Counted from the stretch's first letter, positions 6,049 through 15,064 are shown. The stretch: DNA of 22,130 nucleotides from Lachnospiraceae bacterium (GCA_900759225.1 CAAEUM010000141.1:1-22130); one strand, 5' to 3'. The notes: generated from the letters alone by a model not told the origin. Program-made: numbers and translations.

Positions 6049-6837
6049 ATGGCAAAATTAAAAATGACAGCCACCGTTGTAAGCCAGAAACAGCTGGCAG
6101 ACGGGGTTTTTGACATGAGACTCCTGGCCCGGGAGATTGCAGGGCAGGCAGTGCCGGGACAGTTTGTATCCCTTTACAGCCAGGATGGTGCAAAGCTCCT
6201 TCCAAGGCCCATCAGCCTGTGCGGCATTGACAGGGAGCTGGGACAGCTGCGCCTTGTATACCGTATTGCAGGAGCAGGAACAGAAGAATTTTCCCATTTA
6301 AAAGAAGGGGACAGGATTGATGTTTTAGGGCCTCTGGGAAATGGCTTCCCGCTGGAGGCAGGAAAAAAATCCTTTTTGATCGGCGGCGGTATCGGAATCC
6401 CGCCTATGCTGGAGCTGGCAAAGCAGCTGCATGAATTAAACGGTGAAAAGGGGCTGGTACAGGCTGTGCTGGGCTACCGTGACAGCCAGATGTTCTTAAT
6501 GGATGAGTTTAAAGCATACGGTGATGTATATGCGGCTACTGAGGACGGAAGCGCCGGCACAAAGGGAAATGTGCTGGATGCGATCAGAGAAAAAGCGCTG
6601 GAGGCAGATGTGATCTATGCCTGCGGCCCAACCCCTATGCTGCGCGCCTTAAAGGCATATGCGGCAGAGAAGAACATACCCTGCTGGCTGTCACTGGAGG
6701 AGAAAATGGCCTGCGGCGTAGGCGCCTGCCTTGCCTGTGTCTGCCAGTCAAAGGAAAAGGACGAGCATTCCCAGGTACATAACAAGCGTGTCTGCAAGGA
6801 CGGTCCGGTATTTCTGGCGGATGAGATCGAATTGTGA
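6049..6837 (+). CDS. pyrK: Dihydroorotate dehydrogenase electron-transfer subunit
   Basis: 262 residues, standard for PyrK. It carries FAD and a [2Fe-2S] cluster and passes electrons from dihydroorotate oxidation by PyrD to NAD+. The flavin-binding RPISLCGID lies at residues 53-61 and the nucleotide-binding LIGGGIGIPPM at 110-120. The cluster cysteines are C222, C227, C230 in ACGVGACLAC and probably C249. The GAGGA RBS is about 9 bases before the ATG. It lies 17 bases upstream of pyrD, as expected for the PyrDB-PyrK heterotetramer. MITE copy 3 ends 38 bases before its start. Confidence 0.96.
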   Translation: MAKLKMTATVVSQKQLADGVFDMRLLAREIAGQAVPGQFVSLYSQDGAKLLPRPISLCGIDRELGQLRLVYRIAGAGTEEFSHLKEGDRIDVLGPLGNGFPLEAGKKSFLIGGGIGIPPMLELAKQLHELNGEKGLVQAVLGYRDSQMFLMDEFKAYGDVYAATEDGSAGTKGNVLDAIREKALEADVIYACGPTPMLRALKAYAAEKNIPCWLSLEEKMACGVGACLACVCQSKEKDEHSQVHNKRVCKDGPVFLADEIEL

Positions 6838-6854
6838 CAGGAGGCGGCTGACAG

Positions 6855-7757
6855 ATGAATATGAGTGTAAAAATTGCCGGAGTGGAATTTAAGAATCCGG
6901 TTATGGAAGCGTCAGGAACCTTTGGCTCCGGCATGGAATACAGCGAATTTGTTGACTTAAGCCAGCTGGGCGCAGTTGTCACGAAAGGTGTGGCAAACGT
7001 GCCCTGGCCGGGAAATCCCACACCCAGGATCGCAGAAACCTACGGCGGAATGATCAATGCCATCGGCCTGCAGAATCCGGGGATCGATGTGTTTGCAAAA
7101 AGGGATATTCCCTTCTTAAAGAAATATGATACAAAAATTGTAGTTAATGTCTGCGGAAAAACAACCGAGGACTACATTGAGGTTGTGGAGCGCCTGGGAG
7201 ACGAGCCGGTGGATATGCTGGAAATTAATATTTCCTGTCCAAATGTAAAGGAGGGCGGCATTGCCTTCGGTCAGGATCCAAAGGCAGTGGAGGCTATCAC
7301 AAAGGCAGTAAAGGCCCATGCAAAACAGCCCATCATTATGAAATTAAGCCCCAATGTTACAGATATTACAGTGATGGCAAAGGCGGCAGAGGCAGGGGGT
7401 GCAGACGCCCTTTCCCTGATCAATACCATCACAGGCATGAAAATTGATATCCACAAGCGTACCTTTGCCCTGGCAAATAAGACCGGCGGCCTGTCAGGTC
7501 CTGCTGTTAAGCCGGTGGCAGTGCGCATGGTATATCAGGTAGCACAGGCAGTAAAGCTTCCTATCATTGGCATGGGAGGAATTCAGAATGGTGATGACGC
7601 CCTGGAATTTATTCTGGCAGGCGCTACGGCAGTGGCAGTGGGCACTGCCAATTTCCACAATCCATATGCTACCATTGAGACAGTCAATGGAATTAAAACG
7701 TATATGGAAAAATATGGAGTGACAGATATCAATGATCTGATCGGTGCAGTGTGTTAA
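6855..7757 (+). CDS. pyrD: Dihydroorotate dehydrogenase, class 1B catalytic subunit
   Basis: 300 residues. It oxidises dihydroorotate to orotate with FMN in the cytoplasm. The N-terminal FKNPVMEASGTFGSG (from residue 12), the lysine in VVTKGV (K44) and the active-site cysteine C128 in EINISCPNVKEGG mark class 1, and the adjacent pyrK marks subclass 1B, which uses NAD+. The C-terminal GMGGIQNGDDALEFILAGA is the FMN phosphate-binding region. An AGGAGG site lies 10 bases before the ATG. Confidence 0.97.
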   Translation: MNMSVKIAGVEFKNPVMEASGTFGSGMEYSEFVDLSQLGAVVTKGVANVPWPGNPTPRIAETYGGMINAIGLQNPGIDVFAKRDIPFLKKYDTKIVVNVCGKTTEDYIEVVERLGDEPVDMLEINISCPNVKEGGIAFGQDPKAVEAITKAVKAHAKQPIIMKLSPNVTDITVMAKAAEAGGADALSLINTITGMKIDIHKRTFALANKTGGLSGPAVKPVAVRMVYQVAQAVKLPIIGMGGIQNGDDALEFILAGATAVAVGTANFHNPYATIETVNGIKTYMEKYGVTDINDLIGAVC

Positions 7758-7778
7758 AAAGAAAGAGGAGTGGGAACA

Positions 7779-8456
7779 ATGGAAAGCTATAAGCAGGAAT
7801 TTATTGAATTTATGGTAGAGAGCAACGTGTTAAAGTTTGGTGATTTCACCCTGAAAAGCGGAAGGAAATCCCCGTTCTTTATGAATGCAGGAAGCTATGT
7901 AACAGGAACCCAGTTAAAGAAGCTGGGCGAATATTACGCAAAGGCGATCCATGACAATTTCGGCCTTGATTTTGATGTGCTGTTCGGGCCGGCTTATAAG
8001 GGAATCCCCTTAAGTGTTGCTACTACCATGGCGATCAGCGAATTATATGGAAAGGATATCCGCTACTGCTCTAACCGCAAGGAAGTAAAGAATCATGGAG
8101 ATGCAGGAATCCTTCTTGGAAGTCCTATTAAGGACGGTGACCGGGTTATGATCATTGAGGATGTAACCACCTCAGGAAAGTCCATTGAGGAAACCTTCCC
8201 GATCATCAAGGCTCAGGGCAATGTGGAGATCAAGGGCCTGATCGTATCCTTAAACCGCATGGAGCGCGGAAAGGGGACAAAGAGCGCCCTGGATGAGATC
8301 AAGGATCTCTATGGTTTCCCAACAGCGGCTATTGTATCTATGGCAGATGTAGTAGAGCATCTTTATAACCATAGCTGCCAGGGACGGGTTGTAATTGATG
8401 ATACGATCAAAACAGCCATTGACGCTTATTATGCACAGTATGGTGCAGAAGCATAA
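7779..8456 (+). CDS. pyrE: Orotate phosphoribosyltransferase
   Basis: 225 residues. It joins orotate with PRPP to make orotidine monophosphate, which PyrF then decarboxylates. The PRPP-binding motif RVMIIEDVTTSGKS is at about residues 122-135, with the LKSGRKSPFF loop near residues 25-34 and GPAYKGIPL near 70-78. A GTG at 7770 is in frame but overlaps the GAGGAG ribosome binding site, so the ATG at 7779 is the start. The gap from pyrD is 21 bases. It completes the pyr set in this operon; carA/B, pyrB and pyrC are not in the window. Confidence 0.96.
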   Translation: MESYKQEFIEFMVESNVLKFGDFTLKSGRKSPFFMNAGSYVTGTQLKKLGEYYAKAIHDNFGLDFDVLFGPAYKGIPLSVATTMAISELYGKDIRYCSNRKEVKNHGDAGILLGSPIKDGDRVMIIEDVTTSGKSIEETFPIIKAQGNVEIKGLIVSLNRMERGKGTKSALDEIKDLYGFPTAAIVSMADVVEHLYNHSCQGRVVIDDTIKTAIDAYYAQYGAEA

Positions 8457-8502
8457 AGCTTATGATCGTTAAAAAAGGGAAACAGGCAGAGAGGCGATGA
8501 AA

Positions 8503-8652
8503 ATGGAACGAGTTTATAAAACCATGCGCAACACAGGCGCAGGCTGTATTGCGATCGGCATTGTCATGGCGATTACAGGACTTACAGTGGGGATCATCTC
8601 CATTGTAAATGGCGCACTGCTGTTAAAACGCAAGTCCGAAATTGAATTTTAA
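8503..8652 (+). CDS. Small membrane protein downstream of pyrE (49 residues)
   Basis: The product begins MERVYKTMRNTGAG and contains one long hydrophobic stretch at about residues 14-41 (CIAIGIVMAITG, LTVGIISIVNGALLL), then a basic RK and an acidic tail ending EIEF. The GAGG ribosome site (8491-8494) is 8 bases from the ATG at 8503; an ATG at 8497 is too close. It lies 46 bases after pyrE and 14 bases before the VanZ-like gene, in the same direction, so it is probably cotranscribed. I do not know a function. Position, RBS and composition support a real gene of the integral membrane small-protein type. Confidence 0.75.
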   Translation: MERVYKTMRNTGAGCIAIGIVMAITGLTVGIISIVNGALLLKRKSEIEF

Positions 8653-8666
8653 CAGGCGGGACTGCC

Positions 8667-9140
8667 ATGATACGAAATACAACGAAACGTCAGAAGCTGG
8701 GCTGGGTACTGTTTATCCTGTACCTGTGCCTGCTGGCGTATTTTATGTTTTTTTCAGAGAGCTTTGGACGCACCGACCAGAAGCGGGACTATGCCTATAA
8801 TCTGGTGCCGTTTCTGGAGATCGGCCGGTATTTTAAGTATTACCGTGTGCTGGGCTTTCAGATTTTTATGATTAATATTGTTGGGAATATTGCAGCCTTT
8901 GCGCCGTTTGGTTTTATTCTCCCCATTATAAGCAGGCGGAGCCGTAAATGGTACAATACGGTCATGTTCGGCTTTGTGTTCAGCCTGATCCTTGAAACGC
9001 TGCAGCTTGTGAGCCGGGTTGGCAGCTTTGATGTGGATGATATGCTGCTTAATACCCTGGGTGCGTCCATTGGCTTTTTATCCCACAGGTTCATTCAGAA
9101 AGCCAGGCAGCACATTGGACATGGGAGGTTAAAAAATTGA
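8667..9140 (+). CDS. VanZ-like family membrane protein
   Basis: 157 residues with about four hydrophobic segments: residues 10-28 (GWVLFILYLCLLAYFMFFS), about 65-95, about 100-120 and about 130-145. NLVPFLEI after the first helix, and the later N-x-x-x-F-x-P-F-G-F and E-x-x-Q-x-x-x-x-x-G-x-x-D-x-D-D-x-x-x-N-x-x-G signatures (SLILETLQLVSRVGSFDVDDMLLNTLGA), are typical of VanZ-like proteins. The original VanZ gives low-level teicoplanin resistance; for most homologues the role is unknown. The stop TGA overlaps the TTG start of the next gene (9137-9140), suggesting coupled translation. Confidence 0.9.
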   Translation: MIRNTTKRQKLGWVLFILYLCLLAYFMFFSESFGRTDQKRDYAYNLVPFLEIGRYFKYYRVLGFQIFMINIVGNIAAFAPFGFILPIISRRSRKWYNTVMFGFVFSLILETLQLVSRVGSFDVDDMLLNTLGASIGFLSHRFIQKARQHIGHGRLKN

Positions 9141-9460
9141 AACGGGTCGGAAAAAAAGTTTCCTATGTAAGGAACCCATTTGCAAAAAACAGTTTTTACA
9201 GCCTTGGAATTTCAATTCTTTCCCTTGGGCTGGCAGCTGCAAGTATTTACCTTTCTGTGTCCAATGCAGGCCAGGGCGGCTTAAATACCGGAGCCTTCGG
9301 GTTTGCCAGCATGGTAGCGGCAGTCCTTGGAATCTGGTATGGGATCTTATCCTTTATGGAAAAAGACTGCAAATACATACTGGCCAGAATCGGCATTGGC
9401 ATCAGTGCAGTGCTGGTGATCGTCTGGGCAGTGATACTCATAATCGGATTTTTCAGATAG
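9137..9460 (+). CDS. Small integral membrane protein (DUF6142-like)
   Basis: 107 residues with a basic N-terminus (KRVGKKVSYVRNPFAKNSFYSLG) and three hydrophobic segments at about residues 22-42, 52-72 and 84-106. This fits the DUF6142 type of uncharacterised Clostridia membrane proteins; that name is from memory of the family pattern and is tentative. The start is TTG, with GGGAGG 8 bases upstream, overlapping the vanZ-like stop codon. It lies directly before the aminopeptidase gene. No function can be given. Confidence 0.7.
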   Translation: MKRVGKKVSYVRNPFAKNSFYSLGISILSLGLAAASIYLSVSNAGQGGLNTGAFGFASMVAAVLGIWYGILSFMEKDCKYILARIGIGISAVLVIVWAVILIIGFFR

Positions 9461-9475
9461 ATGGGAGTGGCTGTT

Positions 9476-11590
9476 ATGGATTACAGAGAATTATTGAAGG
9501 ATGAAAACAATGCCGTAAGAGAGCGCCTGGAGCTTTCCATGGAGCGGATCTGCTCTATGGAACAGGAGGAAATGGAGCTTCCTTACGGCATTTACTTTAA
9601 GAAAACAGCCGGGTTTATCAGGCTTATAGGAAAAACGCTGGAGCGCATAGGAAAGGAAGGAAGGCAGGAGATCCCTGCCGCTTCGTTAGAAATGCTGCGG
9701 GAGGAAAACCACAGGCTTTATGAGGATATCCTTCCGGAGAATTATGGGGACAGCTTTGCAGACCCTGACTATGCAGTCAGCGTTCTGGGAGACGGCTATG
9801 GTCAGCTCCTTTCTTTTTTGTATACGGAGCTTCGAGGGGAAATTGTCTATGCCTATGAGATGAGACTGGAGGCTATTACCGTTTTAAATGAGCTGTTTCT
9901 GGAGGTATACAGCTTATTTCTTCAGGCATGGCAGGAGGGGGCTAAGGCACCTTTGGAGCAGCAGATAAAGGATGCACTGTATTGGTATGTCAGCGATTAC
10001 GCAGATCTGTTTCTTCCATGGCGTATCAGGGAGGGCATTGACCCATCCCTCTCCTTTGCCGCAGATATTATCATGAAGGAGGATTTAAGCAATCTTTCTT
10101 ACCTCTATCATTTCGGGGAATATATATCAGAGTCAGAAGAGCGGCTGGCTGCCTTTATGAATACGCTGCCGCAGGAAACCATTGACCGCATGGCAGATAC
10201 CTATACGGAAGGGTACCGCCGGGGCTTTCAGGTTATGGGGCGGGATCTGGGAAAGAAGAATACCGTTGTAGTGGAGTATCAGCTGGGCTTTGAGAGGATG
10301 ATAAAAAAGGCTGTGGAGAATTTCCAGGCTATGGGGCTTGAGCCTGTCTTTTACAGGGCGGCAGTGGAATCCTTAAACCGCAGGCCAGGCGGGAAACGGG
10401 GATATTACAGTACCTTAGCGAACCGCCAGTATGATTATGACCACCGTTATGACAGCGCCCTCTATATGGGGAATGGCTTTAAGGAACGCAAGCTGGCTGT
10501 TCTGAAGGCTGCCTACGAGGAATACCGCGCTCTGGCAGCAGGCTGTGCAGGGCCGGCAGTGGTGGAAACCTTTGGACAGGAGGAATTTGAGCCTGTAAAT
10601 AAAAAGACGGCCTTAAGCTTAAACGCCCATCAGGAGGAGCTTACCCTGGCTTATGCCAACGAATCCCGGCAGGTTGTAAACCAGTATATGCCCGGGGATG
10701 AGACAAGCTTTACCATTATTGCTTTCCCAAGACCGGAGATCGGACCTGATTTTGAGGATATTTTCAGGGAAACGATCCGTATTAACACGTTGGATTATGA
10801 CAAATATCAGCAGATCCAGCAGAGAATCATCGATGCACTGGATGAGGCTGCCTATGTGGAGGTCACAGGCAAGGATGGAAATGAGACAAATCTGCGGGTA
10901 AGCCTTCATACCTTGAGGGACAGGGAAAAGGAGACCAATTTTGAGAACTGTGTAGCGGATGTAAATATCCCTCTGGGAGAAGTATTTACCTCACCAATCC
11001 TTGCAGGAACAACAGGGCTTCTCCATGTAAAAGAGGTGTATGTGGAGGAATACCTGTTTAAAGATCTGCGCATGGAGTTTAAGGATGGCCGGGTAACAGA
11101 CTTTACCTGCAGCAATTTCCCGGAAACAGAAGGGGAGGCTTCTCAGAACAGGGAGCTTGTAAAGCAGGTGATCATGCGGGGCCACTCCTGGCTGCCTCTG
11201 GGAGAATTTGCCATTGGAACAAATACAGCGGCCTATGCCATGGCACAAAAATACGGCATTGGCAGCAAGCTTCCGATCCTGATCGCGGAAAAAACAGGCC
11301 CTCATTTTGCAGTGGGCGATACCTGCTACAGCTTTTCCGAGGATTCGCCTATGTACAATCCCGACGGAAAGGAAATGATCGCCAGGGATAATGAGATTTC
11401 CCTGCTGCGGAAGGAAGATATCTCCAGGGCATATTTCAGCTGCCATACAGATATTACGATTCCTTATTCGGAGCTTGGCGATATTAAGGCCTTCCGTCCA
11501 GATGGAAGCTTTATTGAGATCATCTGCCAGGGCCGGTTTGTACTGCCGGGAACGGAAAGCTTAAATGAGGAGCTTGTTCTTTTTGTGTAA
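9476..11590 (+). CDS. M29-type aminopeptidase with long N-terminal extension
   Basis: 704 residues. The C-terminal third carries the metal-ligand and catalytic pattern of M29 (AmpS/AmpT) aminopeptidases: E502 in NIPLGEVFTSP, E577 in LPLGEFAIGTN, H610 and Y618 in PHFAVGDTCY, and H657 with D659 in CHTDI. Order and spacing parallel the E, E, H, Y, H, D set of the family. Such cytosolic dimetal enzymes cut N-terminal residues from peptides. Classical M29 proteins are about 410 residues; here roughly 290 extra residues of mostly helical character precede the peptidase part, without a recognised domain. An ATG at 9461 has no RBS, while GGGAG lies about 8 bases before the ATG at 9476, so that start is used. 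It is the last gene of the long operon-like run from pyrF. Confidence 0.82.
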   Translation: MDYRELLKDENNAVRERLELSMERICSMEQEEMELPYGIYFKKTAGFIRLIGKTLERIGKEGRQEIPAASLEMLREENHRLYEDILPENYGDSFADPDYAVSVLGDGYGQLLSFLYTELRGEIVYAYEMRLEAITVLNELFLEVYSLFLQAWQEGAKAPLEQQIKDALYWYVSDYADLFLPWRIREGIDPSLSFAADIIMKEDLSNLSYLYHFGEYISESEERLAAFMNTLPQETIDRMADTYTEGYRRGFQVMGRDLGKKNTVVVEYQLGFERMIKKAVENFQAMGLEPVFYRAAVESLNRRPGGKRGYYSTLANRQYDYDHRYDSALYMGNGFKERKLAVLKAAYEEYRALAAGCAGPAVVETFGQEEFEPVNKKTALSLNAHQEELTLAYANESRQVVNQYMPGDETSFTIIAFPRPEIGPDFEDIFRETIRINTLDYDKYQQIQQRIIDALDEAAYVEVTGKDGNETNLRVSLHTLRDREKETNFENCVADVNIPLGEVFTSPILAGTTGLLHVKEVYVEEYLFKDLRMEFKDGRVTDFTCSNFPETEGEASQNRELVKQVIMRGHSWLPLGEFAIGTNTAAYAMAQKYGIGSKLPILIAEKTGPHFAVGDTCYSFSEDSPMYNPDGKEMIARDNEISLLRKEDISRAYFSCHTDITIPYSELGDIKAFRPDGSFIEIICQGRFVLPGTESLNEELVLFV

Positions 11591-11630
11591 AATGTATCCC
11601 CGGCTCCTGAAAAAATCCCTTAATTTCTAC

Positions 11631-11659
11631 TTGCAAAGAAAGCGGGAAGCGAGTAAAGT
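11631..11659 (+). promoter_or_regulatory. Probable promoter of the MATE gene
   Basis: TTGCAA (11631-11636), a 17-base spacer and TAAAGT (11654-11659), about 40 bases before the MATE start codon. Reasonable match to sigma-A. Confidence 0.45.
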
Positions 11660-11699
11660 GTGTTTGTTTCACGAATAACAATGAAAAGAGGGGATTGTG

Positions 11700-13061
11700 A
11701 TGGCAAGAAGTGCAGTGAAGGATATGACAGAGGGGTCGCCCTTAAAGCTGATCGTGGGATTCTTTATTCCCATGCTCTGCGGCCTTTTGTTCCAGCAGCT
11801 TTACAATATGGCAGACACCATTATTGTGGGAAAATGTCTGGGTGTTACGGCGCTGGCAGCGGTGGGCTCCACCGGCTCCATCAACTTTATGATCATTGGC
11901 TTCTGCCAGGGGGTATGCAGCGGCTTTGCCATTCCTGTAGCCCAGAAATTTGGTGAGAAAAATGAGAGGGCGCTGCGCCGGTTTGTGGCAAACAGCGGCT
12001 GGCTGGCAGCGGTCTTTTCTGTTGTGATGACAGCAGTTGTCTGTCTGCTGTGCTGGAATATCCTGGTCTGGATGCGGACTCCTGAGGATATTATAGAAGG
12101 GGCTTATTCTTATATTTTTATTATTTTTCTCGGCATTCCGGCTACCTACCTTTACAATCTCTTATCCGGTGTGATCCGTTCCCTGGGTGACAGTACGACG
12201 CCCTTGCTGTTTTTGCTGCTGTCCTCGGTGCTCAATGTAGTCCTGGATTTTGTTACGATCCTGTATCTGGATATGGGCGTTGCAGGGCCGGCCTGGGCAA
12301 CTGTGATCTCACAGGCAGTGTCAGGCGTCCTCTGCCTTATTTATATGAAGAAAAAATTCACGATCCTGAAAATGCAGGAGGATGAGTGGAAGCCGGATGC
12401 TTCTTATATGAAGATCCTGTGCGGCATGGGAATCCCCATGGGGCTGCAGTATTCCATCACTGCCATTGGAAGCGTGATCCTTCAGACAGCCGTCAATACC
12501 CTGGGCTCCATGGCAGTAGCTGCAGTTACAGCCGGCTCAAAAATCTCCATGTTTTTCTGCTGTCCCTTTGATGCCCTTGGCACAACCATGGCAACCTTCG
12601 GAGGGCAGAATGTAGGGGCAAAGCGCCTTGACCGTGTAGATGAGGGGCTTAAGTCAGGAACTCTTATTGGCTGTATTTACGCAGTGGCTGCCTTTGTGGT
12701 GCTGTGGTTTTTTGGAGAGCAGATCGCGCTGCTGTTTGTAGATGCCACGGAAACACAGATTTTAAGGGATACCAGGGAGTTTCTGATCATTAATGCCGCC
12801 TTCTTTATCCCGCTGGTATTTGTAAACACAGTGCGCTTTATGATCCAGGGGCTGGGATATTCCAAGCTTGCAGTGCTGGCCGGTGTCAGCGAGATGGTCG
12901 CCCGGTCTGTGGTGGGATTTTTCCTTGTGCCGATCTACGGCTATACTGCAGCCTGCTTTGCAAGCCCTGTAGCCTGGATCGCCGCCGATCTATTCCTGAT
13001 CCCGGCCTACCGCCATGTATTAAAGAGCCTGGCAGTTTTGTTTGGTCAGAGGGAGGCCTGA
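11700..13061 (+). CDS. MATE family efflux transporter
   Basis: 453 residues, about twelve hydrophobic segments, the usual MATE length. The N-terminal SPLKLIVGFFIPMLCGLLFQQLYNMADTIIVG is the characteristic first-helix region, and FGGQNVGAKRLDR in the middle matches the second half-repeat. These proteins expel drugs, toxins or metabolites using a sodium or proton gradient. A GTG at 11697 is in frame, but the GAGGGG site fits the ATG at 11700 (6-base spacing). The gene stands alone between the aminopeptidase and the ABC importer. The substrate cannot be predicted. Confidence 0.93.
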   Translation: MARSAVKDMTEGSPLKLIVGFFIPMLCGLLFQQLYNMADTIIVGKCLGVTALAAVGSTGSINFMIIGFCQGVCSGFAIPVAQKFGEKNERALRRFVANSGWLAAVFSVVMTAVVCLLCWNILVWMRTPEDIIEGAYSYIFIIFLGIPATYLYNLLSGVIRSLGDSTTPLLFLLLSSVLNVVLDFVTILYLDMGVAGPAWATVISQAVSGVLCLIYMKKKFTILKMQEDEWKPDASYMKILCGMGIPMGLQYSITAIGSVILQTAVNTLGSMAVAAVTAGSKISMFFCCPFDALGTTMATFGGQNVGAKRLDRVDEGLKSGTLIGCIYAVAAFVVLWFFGEQIALLFVDATETQILRDTREFLIINAAFFIPLVFVNTVRFMIQGLGYSKLAVLAGVSEMVARSVVGFFLVPIYGYTAACFASPVAWIAADLFLIPAYRHVLKSLAVLFGQREA

Positions 13062-13167
13062 TGGTCCTGGTGGATATTTTGGTGACAGAAGCGCCCCTTT
13101 TGTGGAAAACTGCTCTGAATCTCATAAAACCGGGGGAAAATTCCAGCGAAAAATGGCAAAATAGGTA

Positions 13168-13196
13168 TTGGAAAAATCGTGGGCTTATGTTATACT
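13168..13196 (+). promoter_or_regulatory. Promoter of the amino acid ABC importer operon
   Basis: TTGGAA (13168-13173), a 17-base spacer and TATACT (13191-13196), giving a leader of about 130 bases before the binding-protein gene. Good sigma-A match. Confidence 0.7.
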
Positions 13197-13238
13197 AACC
13201 ACGTTAATGCATTACAGTGCAGGAAAGATACATAAAGT

Positions 13239-13266
13239 CATGCCTGACTTAGGTGTGGCTTTTTTC
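13239..13266 (+). terminator. Possible leader attenuator hairpin
   Basis: CATGCCT (13239-13245) can pair with AGGTGTG (13251-13257), including two G-U pairs, and is followed by GCTTTTTTC with six T (13260-13265). An alternative, mutually exclusive stem AAGTCA (13235-13240) / TGACTT (13245-13250) overlaps it. It sits between the promoter and the ABC genes, as an attenuator would. No T-box specifier or AGGGTGG-type sequence is present. The stem is weak, so confidence is low. Confidence 0.35.
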
Positions 13267-13332
13267 TTAAACATAGCTGTTTGACAGAAAAAGGGCTGTG
13301 GGCGCTGTAGAAAAAGAGGAGGAATAAAGATT

Positions 13333-14253
13333 ATGAAACTGAATGCAAAAAAAGTAATAAGTCTGATGACTGCTGGGCTTCTGGCAGCAGCTTCACTGAC
13401 AGCCTGCTCTGGCGGTGCAGAAGAGACAACAGCAGCAAAGGAAGCAGCTTCCGGTGCAGAGACAGGTGCAGCAGCAGAGAAGGAAGAAGCAGCTTCCGGT
13501 GAAAAGAAAACCTTAAAGGTTGCCATGGAGTGCGCTTATGCTCCTTACAACTGGACACAGCCGGATGATTCCAACGGAGCAGTGCCCATCAAGGACAGCA
13601 ATGAGTATGCTTACGGCTATGATGTTATGATGGCAAAGAAGATCTGTGAGGAGCTGGGTTATGACCTGGAGATCGTACGCCTTGACTGGGATTCCCTGAT
13701 ACCGGCAGTGAGCACAGGACAGGTTGACTGTGTAATTGCAGGTCAGTCTATTACTTCTGAGCGCCTTCAGGCCGTTGATTTTACAGAGCCTTATTACTAC
13801 GCTTCGATTGTTACACTTGTAAAAGAGGGAAGCAAGTATGCAGAGGCAAAGAGCGTGGCAGATTTAGCAGGAGCTACCTGTACCTCCCAGCAGAGCACCA
13901 TCTGGTACAACACCTGCCTGCCTCAGATTGAGGGGGCAAATATCCTGGCAGCAACTGCAAACGCTCCGGATATGCTGATGTCCTTAAACGCAGACAAGTG
14001 CGACCTGGTTGTTACAGACCAGCCAACAGGAAAGGGAGCCCTGGTTGCTTACCCTGAATTTAAGATGCTTGAGTTTGGCGGCGGCGAGAACGATTTCCAG
14101 GTAACAGATGAGGATATTAATATTGGTATTTCATTAAAGAAGGGGAACACAGAGCTGAAGGAAGCCATTGACAGTGTGCTTACAAAGATGACAAAGGACG
14201 ATTTCTCCAAGATGATGGATGAAGCCATTGCTGTACAGCCTCTGGCAAATTAA
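13333..14253 (+). CDS. Amino acid ABC transporter substrate-binding lipoprotein
   Basis: 306 residues. The lipoprotein signal is clear: basic MKLNAKK, a hydrophobic core, then the lipobox LTAC with lipidated C25. A low-complexity linker rich in A, E, G, T (about residues 27-58) precedes a family 3 solute-binding domain. AYGYDVMMAKKICEELG, DSLIPAVSTGQVDCVIAGQSIT and SERLQAVDFTEPYYYA carry the usual ligand-contact region, including the arginine (SERL) that contacts the amino acid carboxylate. It is anchored outside the membrane and delivers a polar amino acid to the permease encoded next. The exact amino acid is not evident. It follows a promoter and leader at 13168-13332; AGGAGG precedes the ATG. 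Confidence 0.95.
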   Translation: MKLNAKKVISLMTAGLLAAASLTACSGGAEETTAAKEAASGAETGAAAEKEEAASGEKKTLKVAMECAYAPYNWTQPDDSNGAVPIKDSNEYAYGYDVMMAKKICEELGYDLEIVRLDWDSLIPAVSTGQVDCVIAGQSITSERLQAVDFTEPYYYASIVTLVKEGSKYAEAKSVADLAGATCTSQQSTIWYNTCLPQIEGANILAATANAPDMLMSLNADKCDLVVTDQPTGKGALVAYPEFKMLEFGGGENDFQVTDEDINIGISLKKGNTELKEAIDSVLTKMTKDDFSKMMDEAIAVQPLAN

Positions 14254-14269
14254 GTAAGGAGAGGGAAAA

Positions 14270-15064
14270 ATGCCGACAGATTTTTTTGGCCGTGTAATGG
14301 TCGTATTTAACAGATATGGTATGTCAATGATCCAGGGCGCAGGCGTCAGCCTTCAGATTGCCCTGGTGGGAACCGTTGTAGGCTGTATCATTGGTTTTGC
14401 AGCCGGTGTGATTCAGACGATCCCCTCAGAAAAAGGGGATAATCCCATAAAACGGGTAGTCCTCTGGGTGGCAAAGCTGATCCTCAATGTTTATGTGGAA
14501 TTTTTCAGAGGCACGCCCATGATGGCCCAGGCCATGTTTATTTACTACGGGCTTCTGCCTATGATGGGGATCAATCTGTCTATGTGGCAGGCTGCTTACT
14601 TTATTCTGTCGATTAATACAGGCGCTTACATGGCTGAGACGGTCCGGGGCGGTATCCTTTCCATTGATGCAGGACAGACCGAGGGCGCAAAAGCCATTGG
14701 AATGACCCATGTACAGACTATGATCTATGTGATCCTGCCTCAGGCGCTGCGCAACATTATGCCTCAGATTGGAAATAACCTGATTATCAATATTAAGGAC
14801 AGCTGTGTGCTTTCCGTAATTGGCGTTGCGGAGCTTATGTATAAGACAAAGGCAGCAGCCGGAGCATTGTATCTGAACTTTGAAACCTATGCCATCACCA
14901 TGATCATGTACTTTATCATGACCTTCACCTGCTCCAGGCTTCTTCGCATCTGGGAGAACCATATGGACGGGGCAGACAATTTCGACCTTGCAACAACGGA
15001 CACCCTGGCATATACAAGCGGAATGTTCCGTTATCCCGGCGACAAGAAAAAGGAGGATGCATGA
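14270..15064 (+). CDS. Amino acid ABC transporter permease
   Basis: 264 residues with about five membrane segments. The HisM/GlnP-type signature is visible: [55 protein letters not shown] (the EAA loop that docks on the ATPase) and [24 protein letters not shown]. It forms the membrane channel of the importer. A GTAAGGAGAGGG site precedes the ATG, 16 bases after the binding-protein gene. The stop TGA at 15062-15064 overlaps the ATG of the ATPase gene. Confidence 0.95.
   Translation: MPTDFFGRVMVVFNRYGMSMIQGAGVSLQIALVGTVVGCIIGFAAGVIQTIPSEKGDNPIKRVVLWVAKLILNVYVEFFRGTPMMAQAMFIYYGLLPMMGINLSMWQAAYFILSINTGAYMAETVRGGILSIDAGQTEGAKAIGMTHVQTMIYVILPQALRNIMPQIGNNLIINIKDSCVLSVIGVAELMYKTKAAAGALYLNFETYAITMIMYFIMTFTCSRLLRIWENHMDGADNFDLATTDTLAYTSGMFRYPGDKKKEDA

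Noticed and set aside
13197..13332. T-box riboswitch in the ABC importer leader
   Set aside because: The leader is too short and the conserved T-box sequence and specifier stem are not present.
14426..14962. Minus-strand frame of 178 residues
   Set aside because: Shadow of the ABC permease gene, rich in His and Cys as expected for an antisense frame.
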